Source: Planctomycetota bacterium (GTDB lineage Bacteria > Planctomycetota > SZUA-567 > H5-PLA8). Taken from it: a stretch of DNA of 49,199 bases. The translations under genes and the position numbers were made by a program. The notes below the pieces were generated by a model, which was not told the origin of the DNA, did not search any database, and saw nothing but the letters and a program-made list of their open reading frames with translations. The DNA lies in contig JACQFI010000081.1 of the NCBI GenBank assembly GCA_016200135.1, positions 1 to 49,199 on the forward strand, given 5' to 3'. This document shows, in pieces, positions 1 through 7,430 of this stretch. Each line of letters opens with the position of its first letter. Within the stretch, counting starts at the first letter, position 1.

Positions 1-180
1 CCGCCTGCCGCGAAGACCGAGAAGACGCCCGCCGCCGCCAAAACCGAGAGCAAGAGCGGCGATCCCGAGAAGCCGGACCCCGACGAAGAGGTCGAGCCCG
101 AGAAGCCCAAGGAACCGTTCTACGACTTGCAGCTCGAGAAGGCGGTCGAGGTGTTGACGAAGCAGTTGAAGGGTGGCTGA
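1..180 (+). CDS. C-terminal end of a probable S41-family (CtpA-type) processing protease, 5' truncated by the window
   Basis: Frame 1 is open from the first base to the TGA at 178-180, giving the last 59 residues of a protein whose start lies outside the window. The visible part is a low-complexity Lys/Pro/Glu/Ala-rich tail followed by YDLQLEKAVEVLTKQLKGG. An acidic linker ending in a D-x-QL-x-KA-x-E-x-L helix is a common way for carboxy-terminal processing proteases (peptidase S41, periplasmic, PDZ-containing) to end, so I infer that family. No catalytic residues are inside the window, so the call rests on the tail alone. It could also be another secreted protein with a charged tail. Confidence 0.45.
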   Translation, partial: PPAAKTEKTPAAAKTESKSGDPEKPDPDEEVEPEKPKEPFYDLQLEKAVEVLTKQLKGG

Positions 181-200
181 TGCGCTTGAAGGGAGTTGCA

Positions 201-290
201 CGTAAAACGTAAAACGTAAAACGTAAAACGTAACGGATACACCGGTTTCAATTCGGAGTTGTGTTTATTACGCTTTACGTTTTACGTTTT
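201..290. repeat. 7-bp tandem repeat (CGTAAAA) with an inverted copy downstream
   Basis: Positions 201-232 hold about four and a half direct copies of the 7-bp unit CGTAAAA. Positions 271-290 hold the reverse complement in two to three copies (CGCTTTACGTTTTACGTTTT). The two arms could pair over about 20 bp around a roughly 40-base loop. It lies between the stop at 180 and the tsaD start at 346, so a terminator-like or mRNA-end role for the upstream gene is possible. No other gene is evident in this gap. Confidence 0.7.
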
Positions 291-345
291 AATTTCTTCC
301 AACACCTCCTAGATTACCCGTCCCTTACCACCCGGACGCTTGCCC

Positions 346-1383
346 ATGCTGGTCCTCGGCATCGAAACTTCCTGCGACGAGACGGCGGCGGCGGTCGTCG
401 AAGACGGGCACACGGTCCGCTCGAACGTCATTGCCAGCCAGCACGATCTGCACCGGCCCTTTGGCGGCGTGGTGCCTGAAGTCGCCGCGCGCGCGCACGC
501 CGAACGCATCACGGCGCTGATCGACGAGGCGCTGGTTAAAGCGCACTGCAAGCCTCGGGAGATCGGCGGGATCGCGGTCGTCAACCGCCCGGGGCTCGTC
601 GGCGCGCTGCTGGTGGGCATCTCGGCGGCGAAGGGCCTGGCGCTCGCTTGGGATCTGCCGCTGGTCGGCGTCGATCACATCGTCGCGCACGTCTACGCCG
701 CGTATCTGGCCGGGTTTCACGTCTACCCGCACATCGCGCTGATCGTCTCAGGCGGGCACACCTGCCTCTACCGCGTGAGCGGCCCCGGCGCCATGGACGT
801 CCTCGGCCAGACCGCCGACGACGCCGCGGGCGAGGCGTTCGACAAGGTCGCTCAGATGCTGGGGCTCGGGTTTCCCGGCGGCCCGGCGCTCGCGCGGTGC
901 GCTGAACAGGGCAATCCGCGCGCGCACGCCTTCCCCCGCGCGAACCCGAACGAGAAGCCGGGCGACTCGCTCGTCTTCAGTTTCTCGGGGCTCAAGACGG
1001 CGGTCTACTATCATCTGCGCGAACCGGGCAAGGGCGCGCGCGCATTGAGGAAACTCGGCGACGCCGAACGCGCCGACGTGGCGGCGAGCTTTCAGGAGAC
1101 GGCGTGCGAGATCCTGGTGGAGAAGACGCTCGCCGCGTGCCGCCAGACCGGCATCCGCGACGTGGCCGTCGGCGGCGGCGTGGCCTGCAACCGCAGGTTA
1201 CGGGCGCTCTTTGCCGCACGCGCCGCGCAGGAACTTCCGGGCGGCCGCGTCTTCTTCCCGCCGCCGGACCTCTGCGCCGACAACGCGGCCATGACCGCGG
1301 GCCTGGGCTGGCACCGCCTGAGCCAAGGCGAACGCGACGCGCTGGACCTCGAAGCCGACCCTACACCCAAGCGGCAGGGGTAG
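346..1383 (+). CDS. tsaD: tRNA N6-adenosine threonylcarbamoyltransferase TsaD
   Basis: A 345-residue protein, the usual length of the family. TsaD transfers the threonylcarbamoyl group from TC-AMP to A37 of ANN-decoding tRNAs, acting with TsaB and TsaE in the cytoplasm. The N-terminus reads LGIETSCDETAAAVV, the family's ASKHA-fold opening. The metal-binding HxxxH motif is H111-IVA-H115 within VDHIVAHVYAAY, the same numbering as the E. coli enzyme. VSGGHT, the FSFSGLKTAV segment, GGGVACN and the C-terminal CADNAAM are also present. I prefer the ATG at 346 to the in-frame TTG at 340, because it gives the normal MLVLGIETSCDET start. No strong Shine-Dalgarno sequence is visible. tsaB and tsaE are not in the window. 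Identification is very secure. Confidence 0.97.
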   Translation: MLVLGIETSCDETAAAVVEDGHTVRSNVIASQHDLHRPFGGVVPEVAARAHAERITALIDEALVKAHCKPREIGGIAVVNRPGLVGALLVGISAAKGLALAWDLPLVGVDHIVAHVYAAYLAGFHVYPHIALIVSGGHTCLYRVSGPGAMDVLGQTADDAAGEAFDKVAQMLGLGFPGGPALARCAEQGNPRAHAFPRANPNEKPGDSLVFSFSGLKTAVYYHLREPGKGARALRKLGDAERADVAASFQETACEILVEKTLAACRQTGIRDVAVGGGVACNRRLRALFAARAAQELPGGRVFFPPPDLCADNAAMTAGLGWHRLSQGERDALDLEADPTPKRQG

Positions 1384-1390
1384 CTGAATT

Positions 1391-1416
1391 CGTGGCACCG
1401 GCGCCCCGCCTGTTGA
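1391..1416 (+). repeat. REP-like palindrome, CGTGGCACCGG type
   Basis: Just after the tsaD stop, the sequence CGTGGCACCGGCGCCCCGCC matches the head (CGTGGC) and hairpin layout of the REP family seen elsewhere in the window, in diverged form. A partner in the opposite orientation lies at 1627-1649, so tsaD and the next gene are separated by an inverted REP pair enclosing element R1. Confidence 0.5.
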
Positions 1417-1484
1417 AAAGATCGGCGCAGCCGATCCTGCTTGCTTTTTAAATAAGAATCGGGCGCTTCGCGGTCCGTCTAGCG

Positions 1485-1610
1485 CTGTTGAAATCCCGCG
1501 GCTGCGACGGAAATTCCCCCCTTAAGTAAGGGGGGATACAGGGGGGTTAACTCCTTCGCGGCCTTAACCTCCCCTTACCCCTCCTTACATAAAGGAGGGG
1601 ATTTCAACAG
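1485..1610. repeat. C/G-rich palindromic element R1 with 13-bp terminal inverted repeats
   Basis: The element is bounded by CTGTTGAAATCCC at 1485-1497 and its exact reverse complement at 1598-1610. Inside are two self-complementary blocks: CCCCCCTTAAGTAAGGGGGG near 1516-1535 and CCCCTCCTTACATAAAGGAGGGG near 1577-1600. The same architecture, in the opposite orientation and with diverged sequence, is seen at 32301-32384. More distant relatives are at 19656-19755 and 36364-36454. It has the form of a small non-coding MITE-like element. It fills most of the 300-base gap between tsaD and the convergent lipoprotein gene, and no gene is visible in that gap. Confidence 0.8.
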
Positions 1611-1626
1611 AGTAGGTCCATCTATG

Positions 1627-1649
1627 ACAGGCGTGACGCCTGTGCCACG
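1627..1649 (-). repeat. REP-like palindrome, inverted copy
   Basis: ACAGGCG-TGA-CGCCTGT is a 7-bp hairpin followed by GCCACG. Read on the minus strand this is the CGTGGC head plus hairpin that defines the REP family of this window. It lies 35 bases beyond the stop of the convergent lipoprotein gene and may also end its transcript. Confidence 0.55.
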
Positions 1650-1683
1650 CTTTTACGGCGCGGCCGATCGAACCTTTTTACTT

Positions 1684-3210
1684 TCAGCTTGGGGCCGCCA
1701 GCGCTTCCAGGATCTTCTTCGCGCACGCGCTGTCCGGGCCGTCGGCGCCGGAGGCGAGTTTTTCGAGCGGGGTCTTGGCCTTCTGCTCGGCGCAGGCCGC
1801 GAGCGCCGCCGTCACGCGGGCCAGGACCTGCGGCTCCAGCTTGGCGAGCTCGTCGTCGAGCGTCGAGCGCTGCCGCAGCGTGAGGGCCTTCGGGTCGCCG
1901 AGGAAGACCGAGGCGAGCGCCTCGACGTTGGCTTCCTTCCACACGCGCGAGCGCGCCGCGCAGGCGTATTCGCGCTGAAAAAAGTTGAGCGCGCTGAAGT
2001 TCCAGCGCAGCGAGCCGTCGCGCAGCTTGTAACCGTTCTCGTCGAACCAGGCGAGTTCGCCCGGCAGCTTCACGCGCACCAGGAACATGTATTCGACCGA
2101 CGCGAAATTGCCTTCGATATGCGCGCCCAGCATCTGGGCCAGGCGCTTCTCGGTCTCGGCCTTCTTCTCCGGCGGGGCTTTCAAGAAGGCGTCTTCGGTC
2201 TCCTTGGCGAGGCGCTGGATGACGGCGTCGCGCTTCGCGTCCAGCGCCGCCCGGATCGCCTTGGCGGTCTCTTCGAGCCGCGTCGCGGCGCCGCTGCCGG
2301 CCGCGGCGGTTTTCAACGCCTTGTCCAGGCGCCCGAGCACGCACGGGCCCAGGGCCTCCAGCTTCTTGCGTGCGGCGGCCTGCTCGTCCACGGCGCCCTT
2401 CGTCAGCGCGTCCACCAGCGCCGCGTGCGCCTTCTCTTCGTCGTCGTTGGCCGCGTCCGGCTTGAGCTGCGCCTTGTTCAGGCAGTGCGCGAGCAGCGCC
2501 TTCAGCACTTCGCGCGGGTCGGCCTGCATGAGCTGGTCGACCTTCTTGAACGGAAAACCGCCGAACGCAAGCCGCAGCACGGCTCCGCCCACGGCCGCCC
2601 ACAGCCCGCTGCGCGCGACACCCGTCGAGGTGTCCTCGAAGAGTTTGCGCAGGTCCTTCGTGACGTACTTCCGCGCGGGCGCCAGGTCGTGGGACTCGCT
2701 GAACTCCTTCTCGAACGCCTCCAGCATCCGGTTCGTCTCGGTATCGAACGACTCCATCATGACTTTCTTGAACTCGTCTTCCTTCACCGTGTCGGCGAAG
2801 CGTTCCTCGAAGACGTACTCCGTGCAGAGGAAGTGGTCGCGCAGTTCCAGCTTGACGCGATTGCCGGCCTTGCGGTCCACCGCCGCCACCTGGCGCTCGT
2901 ACCCGCCCGGGATAGGCTGGCCGGGCTTGATCTCCGCCTTGGCCGAGAGTTTCACGTCGCTGCTCTCTTCGACCTTCCAGGCCGGATCCGCGGGCAGGAC
3001 GTAGCGCTTAACCGGAAACGTCTCGGCCTCTTTCCGCTTGTCCATATCCTTCGCCTGAATGACGATGGTGCGCACGGCCGAGCCGTCTTCGGCGACCTCC
3101 GTAAAGGTTTCCGTATCCAGTTCGCAACCGCCAAGGAGCGCAAGAAGCGCGACGGAAATACCTGCTGCCGCCGCCGATCGGATTCTCAATTTCGGCCCTC
3201 TTCTTGACAT
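1684..3210 (-). CDS. large lipoprotein of unknown function
   Basis: A 508-residue product from the ATG at 3210; an upstream in-frame ATG at 3240 would add ten residues before the same signal peptide. The N-terminus has basic residues, a hydrophobic stretch and the lipobox LLGG-C29, so it is very likely acylated and exported. The rest is hydrophilic, with a beta-rich part near residues 30-140 and a long Ala/Lys/Glu-rich helical part near 190-370. A segment with aromatic residues follows near 380-430. No catalytic motif or known domain is recognised. It is transcribed from its own promoter (see 3267-3295) and converges on tsaD. The reading frame is intact and long, so it is a real gene with no assignable role. 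Confidence 0.85.
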   Translation of the reverse strand: MSRRGPKLRIRSAAAAGISVALLALLGGCELDTETFTEVAEDGSAVRTIVIQAKDMDKRKEAETFPVKRYVLPADPAWKVEESSDVKLSAKAEIKPGQPIPGGYERQVAAVDRKAGNRVKLELRDHFLCTEYVFEERFADTVKEDEFKKVMMESFDTETNRMLEAFEKEFSESHDLAPARKYVTKDLRKLFEDTSTGVARSGLWAAVGGAVLRLAFGGFPFKKVDQLMQADPREVLKALLAHCLNKAQLKPDAANDDEEKAHAALVDALTKGAVDEQAAARKKLEALGPCVLGRLDKALKTAAAGSGAATRLEETAKAIRAALDAKRDAVIQRLAKETEDAFLKAPPEKKAETEKRLAQMLGAHIEGNFASVEYMFLVRVKLPGELAWFDENGYKLRDGSLRWNFSALNFFQREYACAARSRVWKEANVEALASVFLGDPKALTLRQRSTLDDELAKLEPQVLARVTAALAACAEQKAKTPLEKLASGADGPDSACAKKILEALAAPS

Positions 3211-3266
3211 AGCGGACGGTCCGGCCCTTGTTCCATTCAACCGCGTGGGGCAGTCGTCTGGGTAAC

Positions 3267-3295
3267 TCTATAACATAGACGTAACAGGGCGACAA
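3267..3295 (-). promoter_or_regulatory. sigma-70-type promoter for the lipoprotein gene
   Basis: Read on the minus strand, TTGTCG (3295-3290) is followed after exactly 17 bases by TATAGA (3272-3267). This is a good match to the -35/-10 consensus, and it lies about 55 bases upstream of the lipoprotein ATG at 3210. Only the sequence pattern supports it. Confidence 0.6.
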
Positions 3296-3361
3296 AACCG
3301 CAAATGAAAATAGCAGGCGCGATTTAGCGGGAGCGCATCCTTGGGTGCACGGGATAGGAAA

Positions 3362-3466
3362 CGTGGCTCCGCCGTCCCGGCGGAGGTCGCAACGGCGTCC
3401 CCCCCGCCGTTCGATCTCACACCGGCGCGGACGCCGATGTGGCCAGCGGTGGGACGCCGCCGCCAC
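3362..3466. repeat. REP composite A (BIME-like)
   Basis: Positions 3362-3390 carry the canonical REP sequence of this window, starting CGTGGCTCCGCCGTCCCGG and closing as a hairpin with CGGCGGAGGTCGC. It is followed by a second palindrome, ACGGCGTCCCCCCCGCCGT (3392-3410), and a degenerate inverted end, GGGACGCCGCCGCCACG, near 3450-3466. It fills the gap between the lipoprotein promoter and the end of the pilin-like gene at 3475. It may act as its transcription end. Confidence 0.75.
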
Positions 3467-3474
3467 GAATAGGC

Positions 3475-4110
3475 TCAATCGTCTTTGATAAACGCGTCGT
3501 CGTCGCCGACCGTGCCCGAGTCGTCGGCGAAGATATCGTCGGGACCCTGCGAGATCGCGCGCTTGGTCGTGTCGAGGAACTCCACGGAGCCGGATACGAT
3601 CAGAAAATTCTGGCCCGCGCCCTCTGTGCCGGACTTGCCGTGGTTGGTCGAGTTATTGCCGGGCGGGCCGCTGCCGAAATCGGCCGCCAAGCCGGCCACG
3701 GCGCGCGTCGGCACCTGGGCTTTCTGAAAACCGTACTTGGTCATCGTATTGTTCAGATTGGTCCCAGCCGTGGAGGTGGCCACGCCGGACGAACTCAGCA
3801 GCACATCCAGAGAGGGATTGGATGGGCACGAGAAGACGCGCGCGTCCTTCACATACACATCGTACAGCAGATTGAGGGCCTTCAACGAGGTGGCTTCGTC
3901 GGGGAACTTGCCGTAGTTCGAAGGTTGGTCGGCGTACATCGCGCAGGACTTGCCGAATTGCGCGAGGTTGCTGGCGCAGTTGGTCCGCCGGGCGGCTTCG
4001 CGCGCCCGCGCGAGCACCGGCAGGAGCAACCCCGCCAGAATCGCGATGATGGCGATCACCACAAGCAGTTCAATCAGCGTGAACCCCGTACGCGCCGGCG
4101 ACTTCGACAT
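3475..4110 (-). CDS. type IV pilin-like / type II pseudopilin-like protein (copy 2)
   Basis: A 211-residue protein. The N-terminus MSKSPARTGFTLIELLVV carries the prepilin peptidase signature G-FTLIEL, followed by a 20-residue hydrophobic helix and the basic/Cys stretch LARAREAARRTNCASNL, typical of PVC-type pseudopilins. The ATG at 4110 is chosen because it places the short basic leader directly before the cleavage site; longer in-frame starts only add a non-conserved extension. The C-terminal half is similar throughout to the gene upstream (4286-4930), including FGSGP..NNS.NHG, GQNFL, GSVEFLD and an Asp-rich tail GDDDAFIKDD. The pair is a tandem duplication. A role in a surface fibre or secretion pseudopilus is inferred; no assembly genes are nearby. 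Confidence 0.88.
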   Translation of the reverse strand: MSKSPARTGFTLIELLVVIAIIAILAGLLLPVLARAREAARRTNCASNLAQFGKSCAMYADQPSNYGKFPDEATSLKALNLLYDVYVKDARVFSCPSNPSLDVLLSSSGVATSTAGTNLNNTMTKYGFQKAQVPTRAVAGLAADFGSGPPGNNSTNHGKSGTEGAGQNFLIVSGSVEFLDTTKRAISQGPDDIFADDSGTVGDDDAFIKDD

Positions 4111-4222
4111 CCGATCCAAGTAAATGTCTCCAAAGAGGTTGCAGCGGCGTTCCGCGCGGAAGATTCGCGCCAAAGACGGTACGCTGATAGATATACGAAC
4201 GAAATACGAGCGGAGTTCGGTC

Positions 4223-4253
4223 AAAAAAAATCCCCTCCCAAGCGGGAGGGGAT
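4223..4253 (-). terminator. rho-independent terminator between the two pilin-like genes
   Basis: A perfect 10-bp stem, ATCCCCTCCC-AAGC-GGGAGGGGAT (4230-4253), is followed on the minus strand by eight T residues (4230-4223). It lies about 33 bases after the stop of the upstream pilin-like gene at 4286. This is the clearest intrinsic terminator in the window. It implies that the downstream pilin gene (3475-4110) needs its own promoter or depends on read-through. Confidence 0.92.
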
Positions 4254-4285
4254 TCAAATTGCACAGTAACAAGGCTCACGTCAGA

Positions 4286-4930
4286 TCAGTCGTTCTTGAT
4301 GGCCGCGTCGTCATCGCCGTTTGCAGCTTCTACGGCAAAGATGTCGTCGTTGCCCGCGCTGATCTTGCGGGTCTTGTTGTCAAGGAACTCCACCGAACCG
4401 CCAACCACCAGGAAGTTCTGGCCCTGGCCCACCGTGCCGCTGCGGCCGTGGTTATCGGAATTATTGGCCACAGGGCCGGAGCCAAAATCCGAAGCCAGAC
4501 CGCCCACGGCTCGCGTAGGCAACTGATTCGCCTGGAATCCGTAGTTGGACATAGCACTGGTCATGTTCGGCGTACCCGCATTGGCACAGTTCGCGATCCC
4601 GCCCGAAGTGGCCAGAATCTTATCCAACGTGGGTGACGAAGGACACGAGAAGCAGCGTGGGTCCTTGACATACGCATCGTACAGCAGGTTCATCGACCTC
4701 AGGGCCGAGTTGCTGGTTTCCGTCGGCATCTTCCCTAAGTTCGATGAAACATCGCTGTACATCGCACAGGCTTTCCCGATCTGCGACAGATTGCTGGCAC
4801 ATGACGTGCGCCGTGCGGACTCGCGTGCGCGAGCCAACACGGGAAGAATGAGACCTGCGAGGATTGCGATAATGGCGATCACAACCAGCAGCTCGATCAG
4901 GGTAAAGCCGTCCTTCCTCGTCTTGTTCAT
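4286..4930 (-). CDS. type IV pilin-like / type II pseudopilin-like protein (copy 1)
   Basis: A 214-residue protein beginning MNKTRKDGFTLIELLVVIA, a canonical prepilin leader with cleavage after G and a Glu at +5. The start at 4930 is fixed by a strong Shine-Dalgarno run, GGAGGGAGGTGA, about five bases upstream. The segment CASNLSQIGKACAMYSD follows the transmembrane helix, and the last residues GDDDAAIKND are Asp-rich. The protein is closely similar to the neighbouring copy 2. It has its own promoter (4992-5020) and its own terminator (4223-4253), so it is a monocistronic unit and probably the major, highly expressed subunit of the two. The function as a pilin or pseudopilin is inferred from the leader. 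Confidence 0.92.
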   Translation of the reverse strand: MNKTRKDGFTLIELLVVIAIIAILAGLILPVLARARESARRTSCASNLSQIGKACAMYSDVSSNLGKMPTETSNSALRSMNLLYDAYVKDPRCFSCPSSPTLDKILATSGGIANCANAGTPNMTSAMSNYGFQANQLPTRAVGGLASDFGSGPVANNSDNHGRSGTVGQGQNFLVVGGSVEFLDNKTRKISAGNDDIFAVEAANGDDDAAIKND

Positions 4931-4991
4931 GTTTTCACCTCCCTCCGGTGCGAGGACATCTCTTAAGTTCTCGAAAAACAGCACAATCCTT

Positions 4992-5020
4992 ATTACAACA
5001 CCCTTTTTCAAATGTGTCAA
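4992..5020 (-). promoter_or_regulatory. sigma-70-type promoter for pilin-like copy 1
   Basis: On the minus strand a perfect TTGACA (5020-5015) is followed after 17 bases by TGTAAT (4997-4992), a one-mismatch -10 box. Transcription would begin near 4985, giving a leader of about 55 bases that ends in the strong ribosome binding site before the ATG at 4930. Confidence 0.75.
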
Positions 5021-5197
5021 CGGCCTATCTAACTGTTTGTTCCTTAAGAAAATATATCTTTGGCCCTGCGCTGCGACGATCCCATGTAGTGACTTTACGG
5101 ACGGGGTAGACTAAAGGTTCGGTGAATTCTTTGGCGCTTGGAAAGTCCTGCAAAAGATTTACAAGCATAGCCGGATCTTGAGGTAACGATTTCAGCC

Positions 5198-5836
5198 GTG
5201 GTCTCGGCCTTAGCGGGAGTTCGGCCTTTGGACTGGTTCTCCTTCCTCGAACAACTGCTCGGAAACGGCGCCTTCTCCTACGTGGCCGTTTTCGTGGTCC
5301 TTGTGCTCTGCGGAATCGGCCTGCCCATTCCCGAAGAGATGACCTTTCTCGTTGCTGGATATATAGTTAAGAGAGTCGACGGGCACCTGGGGCTGATGAT
5401 CGCGGTCTCGCTGGCGGGCATTCTGGCCGGAGATAGCCTGACGTACTACCTAGGAAGGCGCTATGGGCAGCAATTGCTGTCGCGCTGGCCCTTCAGTAAA
5501 CTGATCACGCCTAAAGGGTTGGAGCGTTCACGGAGCTTCTTCCGCAAGCACGGTTCAAAGGCCATCTTCATCTGCGGGTGTCTCGCGGGCGTGCGTGCGC
5601 CCACGTTCTTCCTGAGCGCCACCATGGGCTACCGCTATACGAAGTTCCTGCTGTGGGACGCCGCGCGTGCGGCCATCACGTGTCCGGTCTCTATCTTGTT
5701 CGGTTATCTATTTGGTGAAGCCGCGGAGAAAAATCTGGGGCCCTACAAACATTACTTCTTGGGAGCCATCGCGTTGGCGGCCGTCCTCATCATTGTGTAC
5801 GAGGTCCGGAAACACCGGCGGGAGAATGCGGAATGA
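5198..5836 (+). CDS. DedA-family membrane protein
   Basis: A 212-residue integral membrane protein with four to five hydrophobic segments. The DedA features are GIGLPIPEEMTFLVAGY near residues 40-55, GDSLTYYLGRRYG near 78-90 and the later FICGCLAGVRAPTFFLSATMGY. In the last, the usual R-F-x-PG-x-R pattern is changed to GVRAPTF, so the second conserved Arg/Pro-Gly is not standard. DedA proteins are inner-membrane proteins; several act as undecaprenyl-phosphate or phospholipid flippases, and which substrate applies here cannot be told. The start is a GTG at 5198 with a GAGG element about 14 bases upstream. It is divergent from the pilin-like genes. Confidence 0.85.
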   Translation: MVSALAGVRPLDWFSFLEQLLGNGAFSYVAVFVVLVLCGIGLPIPEEMTFLVAGYIVKRVDGHLGLMIAVSLAGILAGDSLTYYLGRRYGQQLLSRWPFSKLITPKGLERSRSFFRKHGSKAIFICGCLAGVRAPTFFLSATMGYRYTKFLLWDAARAAITCPVSILFGYLFGEAAEKNLGPYKHYFLGAIALAAVLIIVYEVRKHRRENAE

Positions 5837-6008
5837 GCGAGCACGCCCGAAACCCCGGCCCTTAATGCTTCCGCCGCGGCAAACGAGGCCCCCAAGGTCG
5901 AGTCCAAGTCCGAGGTGTCTTAAGGACCATTGAATACGCGCAACTTTTGAGGTTTAATTAAGTTATGGGGTCGCTGCAGGCGGCGAGCCCGGCTTGGAAA
6001 GGATGCCC

Positions 6009-6689
6009 ATGAATCGCGGAATCGTAGCGCTGGCGGTTATCGTAGCCGTGGTCGTTGCGGTCATCGCCCTTGGCGGCGGGCATTCGACCAACGGCCAGAC
6101 CCAACCGCCGGCCAAGCCCGATCCGAGTCGCCCCGCGCCGCCTCCGGGCCCTAACATTGTGGTCCCGGTCAAGATCGTCCTGGAATGCGAGAAGCCGACG
6201 AAGCTTGAAGACAAGGCCGCGGACGGCTCGGTCATCATGCGCATCGGTTCGGCGCACATGGGTAAGACGATCGGCTATCTGGAGATACCCGATGGCTGGA
6301 TCAAGACCTGCGGCCTCGAGAACGTAAAGGGCGAAGACACGGGCGGGAAACTTCCCGGCAAGGCATTCTACGAATTCGATGCGCCGCGCGAAGACGAGTA
6401 TTACATCTGCTTGCGCGCCAAATGGATGGACTCGTGCGGGAACTCGGTGTGGGTGCGCATCGACGACAGACCGTACGTCGGCGTGGAAGACGAGATCGGC
6501 AAGATCGACGACTCGAATTTTAAGTGGATGTGGCATCCGGTCACGGAGATGGCGAAGATCAAGGTGTTTAAACTCAGCGCGGGCAAGCACGTGCTCGAAC
6601 TGAACACCAAGGAAGACGGCCCCATGTTCGATAAGGTGCTGATCGCGACCGATGCCAACGTGCCCGGCGAGAGCGAAGTGGATCCGTAA
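6009..6689 (+). CDS. membrane-anchored protein with a carbohydrate-binding-type sandwich domain
   Basis: A 226-residue protein. The ATG at 6009 is preceded by GGAAAGG at good spacing; an ATG at 6003 is an alternative. Residues 4-22 form one hydrophobic helix with no lipobox, then a Pro-rich linker, then a globular domain of about 165 residues. That domain ends with KLSAGKHVLELNTKEDGPMFDKV. The pattern G-x-H-x-L-x-L-x-x-x-EDG-x-x-x-DK is typical of galactose-binding-like or malectin-like beta-sandwiches attached to secreted polysaccharide-active proteins. Four Cys residues could form disulfides outside the cell. No catalytic residues are seen, so a binding role is inferred. The small gene at 6740 follows closely. 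Confidence 0.8.
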   Translation: MNRGIVALAVIVAVVVAVIALGGGHSTNGQTQPPAKPDPSRPAPPPGPNIVVPVKIVLECEKPTKLEDKAADGSVIMRIGSAHMGKTIGYLEIPDGWIKTCGLENVKGEDTGGKLPGKAFYEFDAPREDEYYICLRAKWMDSCGNSVWVRIDDRPYVGVEDEIGKIDDSNFKWMWHPVTEMAKIKVFKLSAGKHVLELNTKEDGPMFDKVLIATDANVPGESEVDP

Positions 6690-6739
6690 TTCAGGCAGAT
6701 GTAAAAGGTTACATTGAGGGGCAAGGCAAGGAAGAGACG

Positions 6740-6997
6740 ATGAAGGCCGGCAAGAAGCGCCAGAAGAAGAATAAGCAGGCCGTGCTGCTGGGCTTAGGGC
6801 TCGACGGCAAGGACGGGCACGTCCGCCTGACGCGCGGGGAGAACTTCCAACTCGTGGGCGGCTCGAAGGAAACGCATGAAGTGATGCAGGAGACGGCAGT
6901 CAAGATCAACGAGGAGTTGAACCGGCGCGGCAAACGGCTTGAGGAAGTCACCAAGAAGGAATTCATGGACATCGCCGGCAAGGCGATGGGCAAGTAG
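6740..6997 (+). CDS. small basic protein of unknown function
   Basis: An 85-residue protein with a clear GGAAGAG ribosome binding site before its ATG. The first twelve residues are almost all Lys/Gln/Arg/Asn, followed by AVLLGLGLDGKDGHVRLTRGENFQLVGGS, then a helical half with many Glu/Lys. No signal peptide or membrane segment is present, so it is cytoplasmic. I do not recognise a named family. The basic start and compact size would fit a nucleic-acid-associated or regulatory protein, but nothing proves it. It lies 50 bases after the anchored CBM-like protein and may share its transcript. Confidence 0.7.
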   Translation: MKAGKKRQKKNKQAVLLGLGLDGKDGHVRLTRGENFQLVGGSKETHEVMQETAVKINEELNRRGKRLEEVTKKEFMDIAGKAMGK

Positions 6998-7430
6998 CCT
7001 CATTTCGGCCCCACCCTACGTGCAATTACATGTTTCTGCACCTCGTTTTGAGTCGTCTAAGTGCTATAGAGCTCTATAGCACTTTCACCACTCCGTCGAG
7101 GATGGAGAGCAGGTTTGAAAAGATTTTTTGGCGACGCTTTGGGCGTGCGACCGTGTCGTTTTTAGGCGCCGATGGAGCAAGGGCGAGCATTCGGCGTGTT
7201 TCCGTAGCACCACGAATTGCGATAGGAAGCATGGAACAAGGAAGGTTCTAGAAATTTGTAGAGCGTTCTGTCACCAAAATTAGCCGTTCTTTTTCTAGCA
7301 CAGAAAATATTTATTGTCCGGAGGCTTGCTTTCTCCGGGACGCCGATAACCTTGGCCGGCGTATACGAAGATGGATGAAACCGCGGTTGCAGCACATGTG
7401 ATTCAAGCACCCGTGCAGAGGACTGAAACT
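6998..7430. other. gene-poor gap of 433 bases
   Basis: No convincing gene is visible here. The plus-strand frame 7030-7251 has no ribosome binding site and an unconvincing composition. The only clear structure is a perfect 26-bp palindrome at 7059-7084 (listed separately). The base composition is visibly less GC-rich than the flanking genes. The promoter of the PQQ protein at 7431 should lie in this gap, but I cannot point to a convincing -35/-10 pair. Confidence 0.6.
7059..7084. repeat. perfect 26-bp palindrome
   Basis: AAGTGCTATAGAG is directly followed by its exact reverse complement, CTCTATAGCACTT, with no spacer. It lies 62 bases after the stop of the small gene at 6997 and is followed by only three T residues. 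It could be a terminator-like hairpin for the upstream genes or a dimeric repressor operator for the PQQ gene downstream. Confidence 0.75.

Noticed and set aside
7030..7251. 73-codon plus-strand open frame in the gap before the PQQ gene
   Set aside because: It has no ribosome binding site, runs through the 26-bp palindrome, and shows no recognisable protein features.
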